Below, piece after piece: positions 15,054 to 18,642 of a stretch of 18,642 nucleotides of DNA. A program made the position numbers and the translations under genes. This DNA comes from Clostridiaceae bacterium. Lineage in GTDB: Bacteria > Bacillota > Clostridia > Oscillospirales > Acutalibacteraceae. The notes beneath the pieces were generated by a model. It did no database searches, had not been told where the DNA came from, and saw only the letters and a program-made list of their open reading frames with translations. Positions within the stretch are counted from its first letter, which is position 1; each line of letters begins with the position of its first letter. The stretch covers positions 1 through 18,642 of the forward strand of contig JAEDKI010000014.1 in the NCBI GenBank assembly GCA_016295895.1, written 5' to 3'.

Positions 15054-16394
15054 TTGCGCCTTGAAGAAAAGCTGAAAAAACTTGACAGATATCCGTTTCA
15101 CATGCCGGGTCACAAGAGAAACGGGGATTTTTCAATCCCCTGCTCCGACATCGACATAACGGAAATTGACGGCTTTGACAATCTGCACAATGCCGAGGGG
15201 ATTCTCAAAGATATTGAAACAGAGCTTTCAAAGCTTTACGGAAGCAAGAGAAGCTTTATGCTTGTCAACGGCTCAACCTGCGGAATTCTTGCCTCGATTT
15301 TTGCACTTTGCGATTGCGGCGACAAAATTATCATTGCAAGAAACTGTCACAAAAGCGTATATAATGCCTGCTATCTGCGCCGCCTGAGAGTTGAATATAT
15401 TTATCCGACTCAAACGCCGTTCGGCTGCGGCGCAGTAACGCAGGAGGATATTGACACGGCAATCGCCGAAAATCCCGACGCTAAAGCCGTTGTTATAACT
15501 TCTCCAACCTATGAGGGAATAATTTCAAGAGTTAAATGCAAAATTCCGCTTTTGGTTGACAGCGCACACGGCGCACATCTCGGCTTTTCTCCCCTTTTTC
15601 CTCAAAGAATGAGCGGAGACATAACCGTTCAGTCGCTCCACAAAACCCTGCCTGCTTTGACTCAGACTGCGGTGCTGAATGTTTATAATCCGAAGCTTGA
15701 ACCGAAGATAAAAAAATATATTGACATGTTTGAAACAAGCTCTCCGAGCTATGTTCTGATGAACAGCGTCTCAAGATGTGCATTTTTCTTGGAAAGTTCC
15801 GTGGAAAATTACAAGGAATTTTCCGCAAGGCTTGACAGAGTGTATGAAACGCTTGAAAACTGCCGTAATCTGATCTTTTGCAACGAAAAGACAAATGGTG
15901 GTTTTGAGCAGGACAGATCAAGAATAGTAATCGGTTCTTCAAAAGAGATTTCGGGCGTTGAGCTTGCGGAAATGCTCCGCAAAGATTATTCAATCGAGCC
16001 AGAAGCCGTAACCTCGGATTATGTTATCCTGATTTCAACCGTCTGCGATACGGACGAGGGCATCAATCTGCTCTGCAAGGCGATAAAAGAAATCAATTCC
16101 CGAATTGATTCGATTGGCAATAAATCAGAAAAAACTGATTGCTGCAGCATCATCTGCGAAAAAAGTTTTGAGACATGGGAAACCGAAAGTGTTATCCCCA
16201 CCCCTTTTAATGAATGTATCGGGAAGGTCTGCGGCGAATTCATCTATGCTTATCCCCCGGGAATTCCGATTATTGCTCCGGGAGAAATAATAAGCGGTGA
16301 AATTCTCGCCCGAATCTTGAATTTGGGCAAAAAAAATGTCAATTTGATTTCGGACGGAAATTTACTGCCTCATCAAATATTGACAAAAGCATAA
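15054..16394 (+). CDS. Orn/Lys/Arg decarboxylase family PLP protein
   Basis: A fold-type I PLP enzyme of 446 residues related to the short Gram-positive decarboxylases (SpeA/YaaO type) that make agmatine, cadaverine or putrescine. Family features are FHMPGHK at 15-21, the EIDGFDNLH region at 37-45, NGST at 72-75, CHKS at 98-101, SPTYEG at 150-155, DSAHGAH at 169-175 and the Schiff-base lysine Lys197 in QSLHKTLPALTQ. The C-terminal domain ends with the usual AYPPGIPIIAPGE motif. Which amino acid it acts on cannot be read from the sequence, and it is somewhat shorter than Bacillus SpeA. The start is TTG at 15054 with AAAGGA upstream at good spacing. It follows fucO by 15 bp, so it probably shares the rhamnose transcript, although no metabolic link is obvious. 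Confidence 0.88.
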   Translation: MRLEEKLKKLDRYPFHMPGHKRNGDFSIPCSDIDITEIDGFDNLHNAEGILKDIETELSKLYGSKRSFMLVNGSTCGILASIFALCDCGDKIIIARNCHKSVYNACYLRRLRVEYIYPTQTPFGCGAVTQEDIDTAIAENPDAKAVVITSPTYEGIISRVKCKIPLLVDSAHGAHLGFSPLFPQRMSGDITVQSLHKTLPALTQTAVLNVYNPKLEPKIKKYIDMFETSSPSYVLMNSVSRCAFFLESSVENYKEFSARLDRVYETLENCRNLIFCNEKTNGGFEQDRSRIVIGSSKEISGVELAEMLRKDYSIEPEAVTSDYVILISTVCDTDEGINLLCKAIKEINSRIDSIGNKSEKTDCCSIICEKSFETWETESVIPTPFNECIGKVCGEFIYAYPPGIPIIAPGEIISGEILARILNLGKKNVNLISDGNLLPHQILTKA

Positions 16395-16408
16395 TATTGA
16401 TGTAAAAT
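16380..16408 (+). promoter_or_regulatory. Promoter of the SCIFF locus
   Basis: Perfect -35 TTGACA (16380-16385), 17-bp spacer, -10 TAAAAT (16403-16408). The -35 lies inside the last codons of the decarboxylase gene and the stop codon lies in the spacer. Start is expected near 16415, about 29 nt before the SCIFF ATG. Confidence 0.8.
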
Positions 16409-16443
16409 ATATAAAACAATCCACGAAAAGAGGTGCCGGAAAC

Positions 16444-16590
16444 ATGAAAAGAATCAACACTCTTAATTCAAGAAACCTTTGCGAATCAGCAAAGAAAGGC
16501 GGCTGCGGTGAGTGCCAGACTTCCTGCCAGTCAGCAAGCAAAACTTCTTGCTCTGTTGCAAACCAGAAGTGCGAGCAGATTAAGAAATAA
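16444..16590 (+). CDS. SCIFF-type ranthipeptide precursor
   Basis: A 48-residue peptide starting MKRINTLNSRNL with six cysteines at 13, 21, 24, 28, 36 and 43. The core CGECQTSCQSA(S)KTSC and the following VANQKCE are the hallmark of SCIFF (six cysteines in forty-five residues) precursors, which are modified by a radical SAM enzyme to Cys sulfur-to-carbon thioether links. AGAGGTG lies upstream of the ATG. The maturase gene follows after 106 bp. Odd: the family normally has Cys at 32 and usually Thr at 37, the pair reported cross-linked in CteA. Here both are Ser (codons AGC and TCT). The six-cysteine count is kept by Cys13. No leader-cleavage site is recognisable, and the biological role of SCIFF peptides is unknown. 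Confidence 0.95.
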   Translation: MKRINTLNSRNLCESAKKGGCGECQTSCQSASKTSCSVANQKCEQIKK

Positions 16591-16604
16591 AATTTCGATT
16601 TAAG

Positions 16605-16680
16605 CGCACATGTTTTGTGTGGCTGATTCGGAAAATCAACGGCAAAAATCGGCGGGATTCACCCGCCTTTTTTGTTGCCG
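16605..16680 (+). terminator. Structured spacer with terminator between SCIFF precursor and maturase
   Basis: Three consecutive hairpins fill the gap: CGCACA/TGTGTG (16605-16610 with 16616-16621), TGATT/AATCA (16624-16628 with 16634-16638), and a GGCGGG/CCCGCC stem (16651-16656 with 16662-16667) followed by six T (16668-16673). The last is a good intrinsic terminator and is enclosed by an outer CGGCAA/TTGCCG stem (16640-16645 with 16675-16680) that ends just before the maturase ribosome site. Partial termination would give more precursor than maturase mRNA. Confidence 0.75.
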
Positions 16681-16696
16681 AAACGGAGAAATAATT

Positions 16697-18088
16697 ATGA
16701 TTCACGCATATAAAATGAACGGATACAATATTATTATCGACCAGAACAGCGGCTGTGTTCACTCGGTTGATGAGGTTGCGTTTGACATTATCACCATGTA
16801 TGAAAACACGCCCAAGGACGAAATAAAGTCGGTAATTCTCAATAAATATTCGGGCAAAGACGATGTTAACGAAAAAGACATTGAAGAATGCTTTGAGGAC
16901 ATCGAAACGCTGATTGAACAAGGCAGGCTTTTTTCAAAAGACAGCTTTGAAGATGCCGCCAAGGATTTCAAACGCCGTCAAGGCGTTATTAAGGCTATCT
17001 GCCTGCATGTTGCCCACGATTGCAACCTTGCCTGCAAATACTGCTTTGCGGGCAAAGGCGAATATGACGGCAAAAGAGAGATAATGAGCTTTGAGGTCGG
17101 CAAGCGTGCGCTTGATTTTCTGATTGAAAACAGCGGAGACAGGCACAACCTTGAGGTTGACTTCTTCGGCGGTGAACCCCTGCTCAATTGGGAGGTCTGC
17201 AAAAAGCTTGTCGCCTACGGCAGAGAGCGTGAAAAGGAATGCGGCAAAAACTTCCGCTTTACTCTCACAACAAACGGAATACTTGTTAACGATGAAGTTA
17301 TCGACTTCTGCAACAAGGAAATGAGCAATGTTGTTCTTTCTCTTGACGGAAGAAAAGAAACTCACGACAGACTCCGCACAAGCTGCAACGGCAAAGGCTC
17401 TTATGACCTTATTATTGATAAATTCAAGAAGTTTGCAGAAGCGAGAAATCAGCAGAATTATTATATGCGCGGAACTTACACTCATTATAACACCGATTTT
17501 TCAAAGGATATTCTTCATATGGCGGATCTCGGATTCAAGGAGCTTTCGATTGAACCCGTTGTCTGCGAAAAGAGCGAAAGCTACGCCCTGCGGGACGAAG
17601 ATCTGCCGATTCTGAAAGAACAGTATGAAAATCTTGCAACAGAAATGCTGAAAAGATACAGAAACGGTAGTGGCTTCACATTTTATCACTACATGATAAA
17701 TCTTGAAAGCGGACCTTGCATTGTCAAGCGTGTTTCAGGCTGCGGAGTCGGCACGGAATATATGGCGGTCACTCCGAGCGGTGACCTCTACCCCTGCCAT
17801 CAGTTTGTCGGAGACGAAAAATTCCTGCTCGGCAATGTTTTTGACGGAGTTAATAACAAAGAAATTCTCAAAGAGTTTGAGCAATGCAATGTCTACAGTC
17901 ACAAGGAATGCAAAGACTGCTTTGCAAAGCTCTATTGCAGCGGCGGCTGTGCGGCAAACGCATATCACAGCACGGGCAAGGTTAACGGCATTTATGAATT
18001 CGGCTGTGAGCTTCACAGAAAAAGAATTGAATGCGCCATCATGCTGAAGGTTGCCGAAGCCGAAGAAGGCTTAAAGGTTGAATATTGA
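16697..18088 (+). CDS. Thioether cross-link-forming SCIFF peptide maturase (radical SAM/SPASM)
   Basis: A 463-residue enzyme of the CteB type that installs Cys thioether links in SCIFF. Residues ~1-85 form a small PqqD-like peptide-recognition domain. The radical SAM core has C109-NLA-C113-KY-C116 and GGEPLLNW at 158-165. The C-terminal SPASM domain carries C349-x12-G-x4-C367, then C405-x2-C408-x5-C414-x3-C418 and C437, with extra cysteines at 341, 397 and 446, enough for two auxiliary [4Fe-4S] clusters. I chose the ATG at 16697 (CGGAGA upstream). An open reading from 16610 would start inside the spacer hairpins and lacks a ribosome site. No transporter or protease for the peptide is near it. 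Confidence 0.95.
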   Translation: MIHAYKMNGYNIIIDQNSGCVHSVDEVAFDIITMYENTPKDEIKSVILNKYSGKDDVNEKDIEECFEDIETLIEQGRLFSKDSFEDAAKDFKRRQGVIKAICLHVAHDCNLACKYCFAGKGEYDGKREIMSFEVGKRALDFLIENSGDRHNLEVDFFGGEPLLNWEVCKKLVAYGREREKECGKNFRFTLTTNGILVNDEVIDFCNKEMSNVVLSLDGRKETHDRLRTSCNGKGSYDLIIDKFKKFAEARNQQNYYMRGTYTHYNTDFSKDILHMADLGFKELSIEPVVCEKSESYALRDEDLPILKEQYENLATEMLKRYRNGSGFTFYHYMINLESGPCIVKRVSGCGVGTEYMAVTPSGDLYPCHQFVGDEKFLLGNVFDGVNNKEILKEFEQCNVYSHKECKDCFAKLYCSGGCAANAYHSTGKVNGIYEFGCELHRKRIECAIMLKVAEAEEGLKVEY

Positions 18089-18104
18089 TTAATTAGCGTC
18101 TGAC

Positions 18105-18133
18105 TTGACAAAAGCCGGCTTTCATGATAATAT
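18105..18133 (+). promoter_or_regulatory. Promoter of tRNA-Leu
   Basis: Perfect -35 TTGACA (18105-18110), 17-bp spacer, TAATAT (18128-18133); the overlapping GATAAT at 18126-18131 would give a 15-bp spacer. A 12-base perfect palindrome AAAGCCGGCTTT (18111-18122) fills most of the spacer. The tRNA begins 12 bases downstream. Confidence 0.65.
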
Positions 18134-18145
18134 CAGTTAGCAATT

Positions 18146-18229
18146 GCACCTGTGGCGGAATTGGCAGACGCGCCGGATTTAGGATCCGGTATCTTCGATG
18201 TGCAGGTTCGACCCCTGTCAGGTGCACCA
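18146..18229 (+). tRNA. tRNA-Leu (anticodon UAG)
   Basis: A class II tRNA of 84 nt with encoded CCA. Acceptor GCACCTG pairs with CAGGTGC, discriminator A; D-loop region with GGCAGACGCG; anticodon stem CCGGA/TCCGG with loop TTTAGGA and anticodon TAG (reads CUA leucine codons); variable arm around TATCTTCGATGTG; T arm CAGGTTCGACCCCTG. Discriminator A and the long variable arm fit leucine. Confidence 0.97.
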
Positions 18230-18232
18230 TAA

Positions 18233-18283
18233 CCGGACACCGATTTTAATACAAAGCGTATTGAAGTGGATGTCCGGCTTTTT
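18233..18283 (+). terminator. Terminator of tRNA-Leu
   Basis: Outer stem CCGGACA/TGTCCGG (18233-18239 with 18271-18277) with an inner AATAC/GTATT stem (18248-18252 with 18258-18262), followed by CTTTTTA. It starts four bases after the tRNA CCA end. Confidence 0.85.
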
Positions 18284-18352
18284 ATTTGTCTTGTGGAATT
18301 ATGAAAATGTGAAATGGCTCGACAAGCCGGAATTTGTGCGTTTAAAGATACA

Positions 18353-18556
18353 ATCCGTCTGCTTACCAATCCTCCGTCACGGCTTACGCCGTGCCACGCT
18401 GACAGCGCCGTCCCCCTTTGTCTGCTTCGCAGACATTTCCCCCGCACTGCGGGGGAATCGACCTTTGCCAAAGGAGGCTAACGAAGCAACAGCCCATTGC
18501 GTGGGCTCCTTAGAAAAGGAGCTGCCCGTAGGGCTGAGGATTGGTAAGGTACGGAT
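18353..18556. repeat. MITE-like element with terminal inverted repeats and a chain of hairpins
   Basis: The ends form an inverted repeat: CTTACCAATCCTC (18362-18374) is a perfect 13-bp match to the complement of 18536-18548, and ATCCGT/ACGGAT (18353-18358 with 18551-18556) extends it after a small mismatch. Inside are eight palindromes: 18378-18393, 18397-18407, 18419-18435, 18437-18457 (9-bp stem), 18462-18474, 18491-18507, 18506-18521 and 18524-18534. No convincing gene is present; open frames through it lack ribosome sites. It resembles the hairpin-rich intergenic repeats common in gut Clostridia genomes, but copy number cannot be seen here. The 69 bases between it and the tRNA-Leu terminator show nothing clear. 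Confidence 0.7.
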
Positions 18557-18577
18557 AAATGAATAATTATTGATTTC

Positions 18578-18599
18578 GGAACGCCGAGGACGGCGTTCC
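18578..18599. repeat. REP-like hairpin
   Basis: A perfect 9-bp stem (GGAACGCCG at 18578-18586, CGGCGTTCC at 18591-18599) with an AGGA loop. There is no T tract on either side, so it is more likely a small dispersed palindrome than a terminator. The remaining bases to the window end are AT-rich and show no feature. Confidence 0.5.
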
Positions 18600-18642
18600 C
18601 TACCTAAAAAACCATATATATCAACAATTCTACGCAAGTGAT

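Noticed and set aside
16610..16696. Longer N terminus for the SCIFF maturase starting at 16610
   Set aside because: It would translate the terminator hairpins, has no ribosome site, and adds residues absent from the family; the ATG at 16697 fits.
18133..18471. 112-residue minus-strand reading frame across tRNA-Leu and the repeat
   Set aside because: It is antisense to the tRNA (the GRGxxTSKIPDPKS-like string is a known artefact of tRNA-Leu complements) and runs into the hairpin repeat; no ribosome site.
18198..18566. 122-residue plus-strand frame over the tRNA-Leu 3' half and the MITE-like element
   Set aside because: It starts inside the tRNA, has no ribosome site, and its composition is that of repeat hairpins.
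1..18642. CRISPR array, insertion sequence or prophage
   Set aside because: No regularly spaced direct repeats, transposase, integrase or phage structural genes are visible in the window.

Overview
The window looks like a chromosome segment of an anaerobic Clostridia-class Firmicute, probably an Oscillospiraceae/Ruminococcaceae-type gut bacterium. The grounds are a complete [FeFe]-hydrogenase maturation operon, a SCIFF ranthipeptide precursor with its radical-SAM maturase (a pair typical of Clostridia), tRNAs with encoded CCA, strong AGGAGG-type ribosome sites, and near-consensus sigma-A promoters with 17-bp spacers. I infer taxonomy only to this level.

Layout from left to right. A REP-like hairpin (6-26) lies next to a tRNA-Ser(GGA) on the minus strand, which has its own promoter and terminator. 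Next is a minus-strand operon of TM1266-type regulator, hydE, hydG and hydF (4343 down to 347). It is driven by a consensus promoter, and its ~113-nt leader holds an intrinsic terminator and a competing antiterminator. Diverging from it are an MFS transporter overlapping a threonine-aldolase-family enzyme, followed by a membrane acyltransferase. That gene converges on a strong bidirectional terminator (7940-7987). From the other side comes an AT-rich minus-strand cell-surface pair: a GT2/TagF-type fusion protein and a second membrane acyltransferase, both starting at TTG.

From 11745 a plus-strand L-rhamnose unit runs rhaA, rhaD and fucO (isomerase, aldolase, lactaldehyde reductase). No rhamnulokinase or transporter is present. 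It is followed closely by a TTG-started Orn/Lys/Arg-decarboxylase-family gene. A promoter inside the end of that gene reads into the 48-residue SCIFF precursor, a structured intergenic region with a terminator, and the radical-SAM/SPASM maturase. A tRNA-Leu(UAG) follows. The last ~410 bases are non-coding apart from the tRNA tail and consist mostly of a ~204-bp multi-hairpin repeat with terminal inverted repeats.

Functionally the window combines H2 metabolism (cofactor assembly only, with no hydrogenase structural gene), rhamnose fermentation toward dihydroxyacetone phosphate and 1,2-propanediol, envelope polymer synthesis, and one RiPP locus. The two most notable points are the attenuator-like leader of the hydrogenase maturation operon and the SCIFF precursor, in which both residues reported to be cross-linked in the model peptide CteA (Cys32, Thr37) are serine.
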